A stretch of 57,340 nucleotides of DNA. It comes from Kofleriaceae bacterium. Its GTDB lineage: Bacteria > Myxococcota_A > Polyangia > Haliangiales > Haliangiaceae. The stretch is from the NCBI GenBank assembly GCA_018058095.1, contig JAGPCO010000036.1:1-57340 (forward strand), in the 5' to 3' direction. The notes beneath the pieces were generated by a model, which saw only the letters and a list, made by a program, of their open reading frames with translations, had not been told where the DNA came from and did no database searches. This document shows positions 1-8,734 of this stretch, piece by piece; within the stretch, counting starts at the first letter, position 1, and each line of letters begins with the position of its first letter. The translations under genes were made by a program, and so were the position numbers.

Positions 1-80
1 TCCCGGGCCCGTCGGTCATCGCCCGCATCCTACTACCCGAGCCGGGCGGGCCGGGCCACACCACGCAAGCAGGATGACCC

Positions 81-118
81 GCCAGCTGGCCTGTTGGTGG
101 CGGCCAACAGGCTGGCCT
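81..118. repeat. Imperfect hairpin upstream of the first gene
   Basis: CCTGTTGG (90-97) and CCAACAGG (104-111) form a perfect 8-bp stem around a 6-nt loop. The stem extends outward with further G-C and G-U pairs. No T-run follows, so a simple intrinsic terminator is not supported. The rest of bases 1-220 shows no convincing gene. Confidence 0.4.
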
Positions 119-220
119 GGACAGTGTTGGGGCGGGCGTCGCCGCCCATCGGGTAAGCCCGTGATCCCGGGCCGGTCGCCGCCCCGCCGCGGTGGCCGCC
201 GGCTTGCTTGAGGCGGCGGC

Positions 221-1291
221 ATGCAACGCACCACCCTGCTGACGACCGCGGCCGCCCTGGCCGGGGCGGCCGGCTGCTTCCAGAGCATCCCGACCGCGCC
301 GGGCGACGACCGCCCGGGCGACCGCGGCTCGAGCGCCGACGCCATCACCTATCGCGACGAGCTGTCCTTGCACCCCGGCTGCAGCACCGCCGGCCTGACC
401 TACCCGGCGGCCGACCTGGCCGGCTTCCGCTGCGCCGCCAAGGCCTACCCGATCCCGGCCGGCGTGAGCGAGCGCACCGACGGACCGGTCGTGCTGCTGC
501 TTCACGGCAACTCCGACACGCCGGCCGAGTGGGAGCGGTTCGAGGACGGCGCGCCCATGCTGGCCGAGCGGCTGAGCGCGGCCGGCCTGCGCACGCTGGC
601 GCTCGACCTGCGCATCGACCTGGTCGACGACCCGCAGGGCAACAACGACACCGAGAACGCGGCCCGCAACGTCGACCACGCCTGGTCGGTCCCGCTGGCC
701 GAGCACTTCATCACCAGCGCGCTGGCGGCCTACCCTGACCGCCCGCTCGCGCTGGTCGGCTTCTCCCTCGGCGTCACCACCATCCGCGACGCCCTGCGCC
801 GGCTGCACCGCGCCGGCGAGGTCACGCTGTGGCCGCGGCTCGACCACGTGATCCTGCTGGCCGGCGCCAACCACGGCGTGTCGTCGTACGCGCGCCTGTG
901 CGGGCGCAACCCGACCATGCGCGGCCAGGTCGCGTGCGAGATGGGCTCACGCGACAACTTCTCGCCGACCGACTTCACGCTGGCGGTGAGCGGCGTCGAC
1001 GGCGCCGACGAGGCGCCGTGCCACGACGGCGCGACCGCCTACGGCGACGCCGCCTGCGCCGACCACCAGGTCGCGTACACCACCGTGGTGATGCAGGACA
1101 TCACCGACGGCTCGTACCAGGACGAGTTCGTGTCGGAGGCCTCGGCCGCGCTGACCGGCGCCGACAATCGAACCGTCGGTCTCGACGACACCGACGACAG
1201 CGGCTACTTCTTCGGCGGGCTGCTCAAGAACCACTACGGCGCGGCCCGCTCGGCCGCCGCGCTCGACCTCATCCTCGAGGTGCTGTCGTGA
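221..1291 (+). CDS. Secreted alpha/beta-hydrolase, probable lipoprotein
   Basis: This 356-residue protein begins with a short hydrophobic signal ending in a lipobox-like LAGAAGC (Cys near residue 19), so it is probably a lipoprotein. The oxyanion-type strand LLLHGNS (near residue 95) and the nucleophile elbow GFSLG (Ser about 182) place it in the alpha/beta-hydrolase superfamily. A lipase or esterase role is inferred and the substrate is unknown. The stop codon overlaps the GTG start of the next gene (GTGA), so the two are probably translated together. No clear Shine-Dalgarno or -10 element was found just upstream of the ATG. Confidence 0.75.
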   Translation: MQRTTLLTTAAALAGAAGCFQSIPTAPGDDRPGDRGSSADAITYRDELSLHPGCSTAGLTYPAADLAGFRCAAKAYPIPAGVSERTDGPVVLLLHGNSDTPAEWERFEDGAPMLAERLSAAGLRTLALDLRIDLVDDPQGNNDTENAARNVDHAWSVPLAEHFITSALAAYPDRPLALVGFSLGVTTIRDALRRLHRAGEVTLWPRLDHVILLAGANHGVSSYARLCGRNPTMRGQVACEMGSRDNFSPTDFTLAVSGVDGADEAPCHDGATAYGDAACADHQVAYTTVVMQDITDGSYQDEFVSEASAALTGADNRTVGLDDTDDSGYFFGGLLKNHYGAARSAAALDLILEVLS

Positions 1292-2634
1292 CCGCGCCCG
1301 GCACGCCGCGCGCCCGCGCCGGCCTGGCCGCCGCCCTGCTGGTGATGGCCCTGGCCGGGCCGGCCGGGGCCGAGGCGCCAGCGCCGGCCGACGCCGCGCC
1401 GGCCGCGCCGACCGCGCCGGCCGCGCGCCGGGCCGATCCGACCCGGGTCGCCGCCGCGCCCGTCGCCGGGCCGACCACGGACGCCGCGGTGATCGAGGCC
1501 GAGGCCTCGAGCACCGCGGCGCCGACCACGCCGTGGATCCGCCCGTTCGCGGCCGTGGTCGGCGGCCTCGAGGTCGAGACTCTCGACAACCGCCCGGGCG
1601 ACCAGCGCGAGGACCGGTTGGTCACCGTCGCGCTGTCCCGCTTCGGCGTGCGGGCCGGCGTCGCCCCCGGCATCACCGTCGAGAGCGAGTTCGAGGCCAA
1701 CGCCGGGCCCCACGGCAGCAGCGCGTGGGAGGGCCAGGCCGCGCTCAGCGTGCGCAACCAGCTGGTCCGGGTCGAGCGTGGCCGGCTGCGCGTCGACGCC
1801 GGCCGCATCACCGATCCGGCCAGCCTCGACTTCGTGTCCGACCACGTGTTCGACCAGCTCCTGACCGATGGCTACACCCGCGGCTCGCTGCTGGCCAGCG
1901 GCTTCAACCGCGGCAACGGCGTCCACGGCCAGTTCGAGGTCGCGCCGAAGATCCGGCTCGGCCTCACCCTCAACGCCGCCAACCCGGTCAGCACGACCTC
2001 CAGCCTGGTGGTCGGTGGCACCTTCCCGCCGTTCGCCCGCTTCTACTTCGCGCCGTACCAGTACGTCGGCCGCGACGCCGCCAACTTCCCGGCCGACGAG
2101 TACCACTTCACGATGGTGACCCCGTCGGTGATGATCGATCACGACCGGGTCGCGCTGCACGCGGCCATCCAGCTGTTCCAGGTCAACACCGACACCACCC
2201 GCAGCGACGACCAGCACATCGACGGCTACAACGCCCGGGTCTCGGCCGCGACCCGGCTGTGGCAGCAGCGGGGCCGGCTGTTCGCCAACGCCTCGATCGT
2301 GCAGAACGAGGTGGTCGACCCCGACGACGGCAAGCGGCTGTCGGGCGACATCTACACCGGCACCTCGGTCGGCGCCGGCGTCGACGTGGCGCCGTGGCGC
2401 TGGGGCGGCTTCGGCGCGCAGGCCGCGTACCTGCGCGACCACCAGGGCGCGCGCCACCTGGCCGACCAGCTGTTCGTCAACCTCGGCGCGACCTACCACC
2501 TGGCCAGCGCGACCGCCATCGGCGCCCGCCTGGCGCTATACCGGCGGTGCGAGGCGGTCGAGGACCCGGCCGCCACCGCCTGCGTGGTCGACGGCGAGCG
2601 CTCGTTCTTCCTCACCCTCCGCACCCAGATCTGA
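1288..2634 (+). CDS. Outer-membrane beta-barrel (porin-like) protein
   Basis: The 448-residue product starts at a GTG that overlaps the preceding stop codon. It has an N-terminal signal peptide (Ala-rich, cleavage near AGAEA), then a low-complexity Ala/Pro segment of about 50 residues. The rest is rich in alternating polar/hydrophobic strands and aromatic residues and ends in FFLTLRTQI, as in many outer-membrane barrels. No enzymatic motif is visible. It most resembles porins of the phosphate-selective or alginate-export type, but this rests on architecture only. It sits between two secreted hydrolases and may supply an uptake route for their products (inference). Confidence 0.65.
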   Translation: MTAPGTPRARAGLAAALLVMALAGPAGAEAPAPADAAPAAPTAPAARRADPTRVAAAPVAGPTTDAAVIEAEASSTAAPTTPWIRPFAAVVGGLEVETLDNRPGDQREDRLVTVALSRFGVRAGVAPGITVESEFEANAGPHGSSAWEGQAALSVRNQLVRVERGRLRVDAGRITDPASLDFVSDHVFDQLLTDGYTRGSLLASGFNRGNGVHGQFEVAPKIRLGLTLNAANPVSTTSSLVVGGTFPPFARFYFAPYQYVGRDAANFPADEYHFTMVTPSVMIDHDRVALHAAIQLFQVNTDTTRSDDQHIDGYNARVSAATRLWQQRGRLFANASIVQNEVVDPDDGKRLSGDIYTGTSVGAGVDVAPWRWGGFGAQAAYLRDHQGARHLADQLFVNLGATYHLASATAIGARLALYRRCEAVEDPAATACVVDGERSFFLTLRTQI

Positions 2635-2640
2635 GGCCCC

Positions 2641-4134
2641 ATGACCCGCTGCTCGACCACCCCCGCCCGCATCCTGTCCGTCCTCGTCCTCATCACCCTC
2701 ACCAGCCTCGGCCTCGCCGCCACCACCACCCCGGCCCACGCCGGCACGATGGAGCAGGTCACCGGCTTCGGCACCAACCCGGGCGGCCTGGCCATGTGGC
2801 GCTACCGGCCGACCACGCCGGCGGCGAACGCGCCGCTGGTGGTGCTGCTGCACGGCTGCACCCAGGGCCACACCGACGCCGCCGCCGCCGGCTGGACCAC
2901 GCTGGCCGACGCCCACGGCTTCTACCTGCTGCTGCCCGAGCAGACCACCAGCAACAACCCGCTGCGCTGCTTCAACTGGGCCGGTGAGTACGGCGACCCG
3001 GCCAACCTGGTGCGCGGCCAGGGCGAGAACCAGTCGATCAAGCAGATGGTCGACCGCATGAAGGCCGACCACACCCTCGACGCTGGCCGGGTCTTCCTGT
3101 CCGGCTTCTCGGCCGGCGGCGGCTTCGCCGCGGTCATGCTGGCGACCTGGCCCGAGGTGTTCGCCGCCGGCGCCATCATGGCCGGCCTGCCGTACCGGTG
3201 CGCGACCTCGGTCAATGGGGCCATCAACTGCCAGAGCCTGGCCAGCCACCCGGAGCTCAAGAAGACGCCGGCGCAGTGGGGCGACCTGGTCCGCGCCGCC
3301 GCCCCGGGTCACACCGGCGCCTGGCCGCGCGTCGCCATCTTCCACGGCGCCAGCGACGCCACCGTCAGCCCCGACAACCAGGCCGAGCTGATCGAGCAGT
3401 GGACCAACGTCGGCGGCACCGACCAGACCGTCGACGAGACCACCCCCGTGGGCGCGCACACCCGGACCCGGTACACCAGCGGCGCCACCGTGGTGGTCGA
3501 GTCGTGGCGGATCGCCGGTATGGGCCACGCGGTGGCCATGGGCGCCGACCCCGAGGTGCCGTGTACGCCGAGCGGCGGCACCTACCTCGAGAGCCGCGGG
3601 CTGTGTGCCTCGTACCGGGCCGCCGTGTTCTTCGGCCTCATCCCCAGCCCCGGTGGCGGCGGCGGTGGCGGCGGTGGTGGCGGCGGTGGTGGCGGCGGCG
3701 GCGGCGGCGACCCCGGCGCGCCGACGGTGACCTTCACCGCACCCGCCGACGGCGACGAGGTCGGCGGCCTGATCGAGCTGACCGCTGATGCCAGCGGGCC
3801 GGGCGGCGTCGCCCGCGTCGAGTTCCTGGTCGACGGGGTCATCAAGGGCTCCGACGCGACCGCGCCGTACCGGGCCAGCTGGCAGACCAGCAACGCGACG
3901 GCCGGAGAACACGTGCTCGAGGCGATCGCCTACGACCCGTTCGAGGTGTCGGGCCGGGCCGAGATCACCGTGCTCGTCGGCGACGACGGCGGGGCCGGCG
4001 CTGGCGGCGACGACCCCTCGCTCGACCCGATCCCGTGTGGATGCCGGGCCGACACCGGCGGTGGGCAGGCCGGGCTGCTCGGCCTGGCCATGCTGGTGGT
4101 CGGCCTCACGCGCCGGCGCCGTCCGCACGCCTGA
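2641..4134 (+). CDS. PHB-depolymerase family esterase with Ig-like domain and MYXO-CTERM-like tail
   Basis: This 497-residue secreted esterase has a signal peptide (residues 1-35) and a PHB-depolymerase/LpqC-type catalytic domain. The visible motifs are HGCTQG (71-76), GFSAGG with nucleophile Ser157, a probable Asp in GASD (about 237) and the catalytic-type His in GMGH (about 296). A pure glycine linker (about 338-357) leads to an Ig-like domain (about 360-440) of the kind that often binds polymers. The C-terminus (from about 463) has a CGC motif, a hydrophobic helix and a final RRRR cluster, matching a MYXO-CTERM cell-surface sorting signal. It probably degrades polyesters or feruloyl-type esters at the cell surface. 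It starts 6 nt after the preceding stop. Confidence 0.85.
   Translation: MTRCSTTPARILSVLVLITLTSLGLAATTTPAHAGTMEQVTGFGTNPGGLAMWRYRPTTPAANAPLVVLLHGCTQGHTDAAAAGWTTLADAHGFYLLLPEQTTSNNPLRCFNWAGEYGDPANLVRGQGENQSIKQMVDRMKADHTLDAGRVFLSGFSAGGGFAAVMLATWPEVFAAGAIMAGLPYRCATSVNGAINCQSLASHPELKKTPAQWGDLVRAAAPGHTGAWPRVAIFHGASDATVSPDNQAELIEQWTNVGGTDQTVDETTPVGAHTRTRYTSGATVVVESWRIAGMGHAVAMGADPEVPCTPSGGTYLESRGLCASYRAAVFFGLIPSPGGGGGGGGGGGGGGGGGGGDPGAPTVTFTAPADGDEVGGLIELTADASGPGGVARVEFLVDGVIKGSDATAPYRASWQTSNATAGEHVLEAIAYDPFEVSGRAEITVLVGDDGGAGAGGDDPSLDPIPCGCRADTGGGQAGLLGLAMLVVGLTRRRRPHA
3654..3711 (+). repeat. GGC/GGT glycine-codon tract
   Basis: An uninterrupted run of GGC and GGT codons encodes the polyglycine linker of the depolymerase. 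Such tracts vary easily in length by slippage. Confidence 0.8.
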
Positions 4135-4164
4135 GCGCCGGTGCTCGCGCGTCGAGGCGGGTGC

Positions 4165-5133
4165 TCAGAAGTCGGCGGTCAGCCGCAGCGACAGGCCACT
4201 GGCACCCGCGCCCAGGCCGACCCGCGGCGCCCCGGCGCCGTCGTCGGACCGGGGCCACCACGCCACCACGCCGGCCGCGACCGCCGCCACCCCGGCCGCG
4301 GCGAAGCCGACGTTGGCCAGGAGCGCGGCCCGCTCGCCGCGCGCGCGCACGGCGTCGAGCTCGGCGAAGGTGTGGGCGCCGCTGTCGGCGCGCAGGCGAT
4401 CGAACTCGTCCTGGGCCACCGCCGAGCGCCAGGCCGCGACGCCGCCGAGCGCGCCGGCCACCGCCGCGACCCCGGCGTAGACCGGCCAGCGCCGGTACAG
4501 CGGCGGCGCTGGGTCGGCCAGGTCGCTCGCGACGCCGACCGCGACGGCTGGCGGCAGTGGCCGCACCACCAGCTGGTTGCCGGCGGCGTCGACGGCGACG
4601 ACCTGGCCACGCGCCCCGGTCGGCACCGGCACGCTGGCGCCCGGGGCCAGCTCGATGCGCCCGCCGCCGTCGAGGACGACGTGGATCCGCGCCACCACCC
4701 GGGCCGCGTCGTCAACGGTGGCGACGCCGACCACCCCGCCATCGTGCCGGATCACCAGCGCCAGCGGCCGACCGGCCGCGCGCGCCCGCGCCGCCTCCAG
4801 CGGCGCGCGTAGCTTGGGCGAGGCGTCGGCCGCGAGCTGCCCGTCGGGCTCGAGCGCGAGCCAGCGCTGGAACCAGCGCTCCGCCTGCGCCGTGCGATCG
4901 AGCCCGGCCGCCAGCTCACCGGCGGTGCGGTACAGCGTGGCGAGCTGGGCCGGGCTGGCCTGGCCGAGTCCGATCGTGGCCTCGACCAGCACCAGCGCCT
5001 CGTCGTAGCGCAGCGCGGCCCGGGCTCGGGCCGCGTCCGCCAGCCCGGCGTCGACGCCGGCCGGACCGTCCGCGCGCGCCACCGCCGCGCCGACCAGCAG
5101 CGCCGCGGCGACGAGGCCGATCTTCGCCCTCAC
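4165..5133 (-). CDS. TPR-type secreted/membrane protein paired with kinase
   Basis: The 322-residue protein has an N-terminal signal segment and an Ala-rich helical region resembling tetratricopeptide repeats (about residues 25-110). A beta-rich middle follows (about 120-200) that may present a PEGA-like fold. Two hydrophobic helices lie near the C-terminus (about 218-235 and 268-288). The GTG start overlaps the stop of the upstream kinase gene (GTGA), so both are made from one message. TPR proteins following Ser/Thr kinases are common in myxobacteria. A role as partner or substrate of the kinase is inferred. Confidence 0.65.
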   Translation of the reverse strand: MRAKIGLVAAALLVGAAVARADGPAGVDAGLADAARARAALRYDEALVLVEATIGLGQASPAQLATLYRTAGELAAGLDRTAQAERWFQRWLALEPDGQLAADASPKLRAPLEAARARAAGRPLALVIRHDGGVVGVATVDDAARVVARIHVVLDGGGRIELAPGASVPVPTGARGQVVAVDAAGNQLVVRPLPPAVAVGVASDLADPAPPLYRRWPVYAGVAAVAGALGGVAAWRSAVAQDEFDRLRADSGAHTFAELDAVRARGERAALLANVGFAAAGVAAVAAGVVAWWPRSDDGAGAPRVGLGAGASGLSLRLTADF

Positions 5134-6701
5134 CACGTCAGCACCACCGGCGGCGCGGCGCGACCGGCCCTCACGTCGACGCTGAAGGTGCGGGCGCGGC
5201 CGTCGGCCAGCACGGCGCGCACGCGGTGCCGGCCCGGTGTCAGCGGCTTGTCGATGAACGGGGTGACGCCGACCCGGCGGCCGTCGATGAACAGCTCGGC
5301 CCACGGCGTCGAGTCGATGCTGACCCGCCCGCGCGCGGGTGTGCCGGCGACCGGGTCGGCCACCGGCGCAGCGTCGACCGCGGCAGCGGTCGGCGCGGCG
5401 TCCGTGGTGGGCGCGGCCACGGCGAGGTCGTCGGCGTCGAGACGGATGGCGGGCGCGCCCGCGTCGGCCGCGGCGGCCGCGACCGACGACGAGGCCGACG
5501 ACGGGGAGCGCGCCGCCGCCGCCGCCCAGCCCGCCGCGGCCGCCGCGGCCAGCCCGGCGATGGCGATCCACGGCGCCCACCGCCGCGCGCCCGCGGTCAC
5601 GGGGGTCGCCGTGGCCGCCGCGACGACCGCCGGCGCCACCGTCACGCCGACCGGCGGCGCCACCACCGCGGCGCCGGTGGCCGCCGCGCTCGCCGCCGCC
5701 AGCTCGGCCCGGCGGGTCGCCAGCGTCGCGCCGTGCTGCGCCGCGAGCCAGCGCGCCAGCTCGGGCGCGGTCGCCGGCCCGCCGTGGTCGGCCAGCGCCA
5801 CCTCCAGCGCGGCCTGCAGCGCGGCGGCGCTGGCCGGCCGGTGCACCGGCGGTCGCGCCAGCGCGCGCGCCACCACGTCGGCCAGCGCCGTCGGCACGGC
5901 CGGGGCCAGCGCGTCGACCCGCGCGATCGGCTCGTCGAGCACCGCCGCCGCCGTCAGCGAGGCCGACCCGCGCGCGAACAGCGGCCGACCGACCAGCCCC
6001 TCCCACGCCAGCACCGCGAGCGCGAACACGTCGGCGCGCCGATCGAGCGCGCCGCCGGCGAGCTGCTCGGGTGCCATGTACGCCAGCTTGCCCTTGACCA
6101 TGCCCTGCTCGGTCACGCTCGACTGCCCCGGCACCTTGGCGATGCCGAAGTCGAGCACCTTCACCACACCCTCGGTGGTGACCAGCAGGTTGCCGGGCGA
6201 CACGTCGCGGTGCACCACGCCGAGCGGCGCGCCGTCGTCGCCGCGCAGCTCGTGGGCGTGGTGCAGGCCGGCGCAGGCCTGGGTCAGGATGCCGACGAGC
6301 AACCGGGTCCGGGCCAGGTCAGCCGGTCCGGACCAGCCCGCCAGCACCTCGCCCAGCGCGACACCGTCGAGGTACGGCATGGCCAGGTACACCTCCTCGC
6401 GGTCGACCTCGAGGTCGTGCACCTCGCACACGTTGGGGTGGCCGAGGCGCGCCGCCAGCGCCGCCTCGTCAGCCAGCATCTGCCGCAGCGACGACGACTG
6501 GCCCAGCTCCGGCCGCAGCCGCTTGAGCACCGCCAGGCGGCGGAAGCCGGCGAAGTCGGTCCCGGCGCCGGCGCGCTGGGCCACGAACAGCTCGCCCATG
6601 CCGCCGGTGGCCAGCCGGCGCAGCACCTGGTAGCGGCCGATCTGGCGAGGGTGATCCGGATCGATCGACGGCGCGGCGGGGGGCGGCTCGGGCTTCGACA
6701 T
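5130..6701 (-). CDS. Transmembrane Ser/Thr protein kinase with PEGA domain
   Basis: A 523-residue Hanks-type kinase. The glycine loop is TGGMGE (32-37), the ATP Lys is K60, the catalytic loop is HRDVSPGN (164-171), the Mg motif is DFG (184-186) and the activation segment ends in APE (210-212), so catalysis looks intact. An Ala-rich segment holds one membrane helix (about 375-397), followed by an acidic/Ala linker and a C-terminal PEGA domain (about 458-523) that would lie outside the membrane. It is coupled to the following TPR gene by a GTGA overlap and is divergent from the lipoprotein at 6753. A GTG 12 nt upstream is a possible alternative start. The signal sensed is unknown. Confidence 0.92.
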   Translation of the reverse strand: MSKPEPPPAAPSIDPDHPRQIGRYQVLRRLATGGMGELFVAQRAGAGTDFAGFRRLAVLKRLRPELGQSSSLRQMLADEAALAARLGHPNVCEVHDLEVDREEVYLAMPYLDGVALGEVLAGWSGPADLARTRLLVGILTQACAGLHHAHELRGDDGAPLGVVHRDVSPGNLLVTTEGVVKVLDFGIAKVPGQSSVTEQGMVKGKLAYMAPEQLAGGALDRRADVFALAVLAWEGLVGRPLFARGSASLTAAAVLDEPIARVDALAPAVPTALADVVARALARPPVHRPASAAALQAALEVALADHGGPATAPELARWLAAQHGATLATRRAELAAASAAATGAAVVAPPVGVTVAPAVVAAATATPVTAGARRWAPWIAIAGLAAAAAAGWAAAAARSPSSASSSVAAAAADAGAPAIRLDADDLAVAAPTTDAAPTAAAVDAAPVADPVAGTPARGRVSIDSTPWAELFIDGRRVGVTPFIDKPLTPGRHRVRAVLADGRARTFSVDVRAGRAAPPVVLTW

Positions 6702-6740
6702 CGACGGGGCCACGCGGTACGGTCGGCGCGGCCCGCAGTG

Positions 6741-6746
6741 TACTCC
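6741..6746 (+). promoter_or_regulatory. Putative leaderless -10 (TACTCC)
   Basis: The hexamer ends 6 nt before the ATG at 6753 and no Shine-Dalgarno is present. It fits the recurrent TAnnnT-N6-start pattern of this window. Confidence 0.4.
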
Positions 6747-6752
6747 CGGAAC

Positions 6753-7406
6753 ATGACGCAGGCGACGCACTTCCTCGTCGGCGCGGCCGCCCTGCTCGGG
6801 CTGGCCGGGGCGGCCTGTGGCTTCGACGCCGACTACGCCGGCACCCGGCTGCGTTGCCCGGGCAGCAGTCCCGCCTGCCCGCCCGGGTTCACCTGCGTGG
6901 CCGAGGTCTGTACCCCCGCCGACGAGACCGTCGATGCCAGCGCCCGCACCGACGGCCCGACCGGCTCCGTGTGCGAGCGGGCCGCGGCCGCGGCCGACAA
7001 CGATCGCTGCGCCGCCGCCATCGACCTGAGCGCGGCCGCTCGCGCCGCGGGCGGCGCCACGGTGTACGGCGACACCACCGGGTACGCCGGTGACTTCGCC
7101 CCGGTCGTGCTGCCCGGCTGCACCGGCTCGGTCGCCCCTGGCCCCGACGCGGTGTACCGGCTCGACCTGCAGGCCGGTGACCAGCTCGACCTGACGCTGG
7201 CCCCGGAGCTGCACGACGGCGCGGTGTACCTGCTGGCGGCGTGTGGGGCCGCCGCCACCTGCGTCGGCGGCGCCGACACGTTCGGCCCAGGTGCCATCGA
7301 TGAGGTCAGCCTCACCATCTCCACCACGACCACCTACTACCTGGTCGTCGACGCCTCGATCGTGACGGCGGCCGGCTGCTTCACGCTGACCGTGCGCGTG
7401 ACCTGA
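6753..7406 (+). CDS. Secreted Cys-rich lipoprotein with C-terminal PPC-like domain
   Basis: The 217-residue product has a signal peptide ending at a Cys (LAGAAC), consistent with a lipoprotein, although Gly at the -3 position is atypical. A short Cys-rich segment (CPGSSPACPPGFTC..VC) follows, as in many myxobacterial surface proteins. The C-terminal half resembles a bacterial pre-peptidase C-terminal beta-sandwich: DAVYRLDL, a central beta region, then TTTYYLVVD and FTLTVRV. The function is unknown; an extracellular binding role is plausible. The ATG was chosen because a -10-like hexamer lies 6 nt upstream and the signal peptide begins there. Confidence 0.7.
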   Translation: MTQATHFLVGAAALLGLAGAACGFDADYAGTRLRCPGSSPACPPGFTCVAEVCTPADETVDASARTDGPTGSVCERAAAAADNDRCAAAIDLSAAARAAGGATVYGDTTGYAGDFAPVVLPGCTGSVAPGPDAVYRLDLQAGDQLDLTLAPELHDGAVYLLAACGAAATCVGGADTFGPGAIDEVSLTISTTTTYYLVVDASIVTAAGCFTLTVRVT

Positions 7407-7429
7407 GCTGGCCCCGCCGCGGCCGCGCC

Positions 7430-8548
7430 TCAGCGCCCGGCCCGGGCCTGCGCGTACAGCGCCAGGTACTGCTCGAGCATGCGCGACGCCGCGTACTCGC
7501 GCAGCGCGACCTCGCGGGCGCGGATGCCCATCGCCCGCGCCTCGCCGCGGTCCTGGTACAGGCGGAGGATGGCCTCGCGCAGCGCGGCCTCCTCGACCGG
7601 GACCAGGATGCCGGTGTCGCGCCGGACCACGTCGGGCAGGCCACCGACCGAGGTCGCCACCACCGGCAGCCCGGCGGTCATGGCCTCGGGCACGACCAGC
7701 GGCAGGCCCTCGCTCTTCGACGGCAACGCGAACAGGTCGAACGCCGGCAGCAGCTTGTCGACGTCCATGCGCCGGCCGGTGACGTGGATGTACTCGCGGC
7801 CGGGGCCGTCGGCCGCGGCCGCCTCGAGCGCGGTCCGGGCCGGGCCGTCGCCGACCACCACCAGGTGCAGGTCCGGCCCGAGGTCGGCCGCCAGCGCCCG
7901 CACCAGCATCCCCTGGTTCTTGAACTCGTCGACGCGGCCGATGGTGCCGACCACGAAGGCGGCGGGCGGGATGTCGAGCTCGCGCCGGATGGCGGCGCGG
8001 GCGACCGGATCGGGCCGGAAGCGGTCGACCTGGATGCCGTTGGCGATGACCTGGATGCGGTCGGCCGGGTACTCGCGCAGCTCGCGCGCCTGCGCCGCGG
8101 TGCTGTCGGACACGGCGACGAAGTGGTGGACCAGGCGACCGACCGCGCGCCGCAGCAACAGCTGGGCCCGCGAGCTGGGGTTCTTGCCGTGTTTGGTGTG
8201 GATGACGGCGGCGCCGATGGCCCGGGCCGCGGGCGCGCCGTAGATGAGCGGGATCGGGTTGTGGGTGTGGACGATCTGGGCCCCGAGGTCGCGCAGCACC
8301 CCGGCCAGGCGCGCCACCAGCGTGGGGTCGAGGCCGTCGCGCCGCGGCACCGCGCGCACCGTGACGCCGGCGGCGGCGAAGGCCGGCCCGAGCGCGTCCT
8401 GCATGCCGCCGTGCAGCGACACCACCGTGACCCGGTGACCACGCTCGACCTGGCCAGCGGCGAGATCGAGCGCCACGCGCTCCTGTCCACCCACCCCCAG
8501 CGACGACAGGACGTGGACGATCGACCACGACGGCTCGGCAGCGGACAT
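7430..8548 (-). CDS. GT4-family glycosyltransferase
   Basis: This 372-residue protein has the two-Rossmann GT-B architecture of family 4. The N-terminal SSLGVGGQER loop binds the acceptor side. The C-terminal half holds GTIGRVDEFKNQ and the diagnostic E-x7-E motif in SEGLPLVVPEAM, followed by GLPVVATSVGG, which contacts the nucleotide-sugar donor. It probably adds a sugar to a polysaccharide or glycolipid on the cytoplasmic face of the membrane. The donor cannot be read from sequence. A TATGGT hexamer lies 8 nt upstream of the start. The nearby tviB/wbpP-like genes suggest a shared envelope-polysaccharide role. Confidence 0.9.
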   Translation of the reverse strand: MSAAEPSWSIVHVLSSLGVGGQERVALDLAAGQVERGHRVTVVSLHGGMQDALGPAFAAAGVTVRAVPRRDGLDPTLVARLAGVLRDLGAQIVHTHNPIPLIYGAPAARAIGAAVIHTKHGKNPSSRAQLLLRRAVGRLVHHFVAVSDSTAAQARELREYPADRIQVIANGIQVDRFRPDPVARAAIRRELDIPPAAFVVGTIGRVDEFKNQGMLVRALAADLGPDLHLVVVGDGPARTALEAAAADGPGREYIHVTGRRMDVDKLLPAFDLFALPSKSEGLPLVVPEAMTAGLPVVATSVGGLPDVVRRDTGILVPVEEAALREAILRLYQDRGEARAMGIRAREVALREYAASRMLEQYLALYAQARAGR

Positions 8549-8556
8549 CCACCCTG

Positions 8557-8562
8557 ACCATA
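8557..8562 (-). promoter_or_regulatory. Putative leaderless -10 (TATGGT)
   Basis: On the minus strand this hexamer lies 8 nt before the ATG of the glycosyltransferase. It is one of the looser members of the TAnnnT set. Confidence 0.3.
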
Positions 8563-8616
8563 CCGCCGGCGCCCCACCGGCGACGACGCGGACGGCGCAC
8601 TATCGCGCGGCGCGGA

Positions 8617-8734
8617 CTAGCAGGTTGCTGAAGAAGCATCCTGCTAGGCATTTTCGATCTCGCAGCCTGCTGAAAACACGGAGCCCGTCCCGTCGGCAGG
8701 AGCCGTCGGCACGGGTTTTTCAGCAGCGTGCTAG
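8617..8734. mobile_element. MITE-like element with terminal inverted repeats
   Basis: The ends are imperfect inverted repeats of about 16 bp (8621-8636 and 8715-8730, 12 of 16 matching) with the core TGCTGAA. They are bounded by CTAG at 8617-8620 and 8731-8734, which may be a 4-bp target duplication. A third copy of the end motif lies inside at about 8663-8678 and can pair with the right end to make a long hairpin. No transposase is encoded in 118 bp, so it would move in trans. It fills the gap between two minus-strand genes and might also act as a transcription terminator. Confidence 0.6.

Noticed and set aside
90..111. Intrinsic terminator at the window start
   Set aside because: The hairpin has no following T-run and no upstream gene is visible to terminate.
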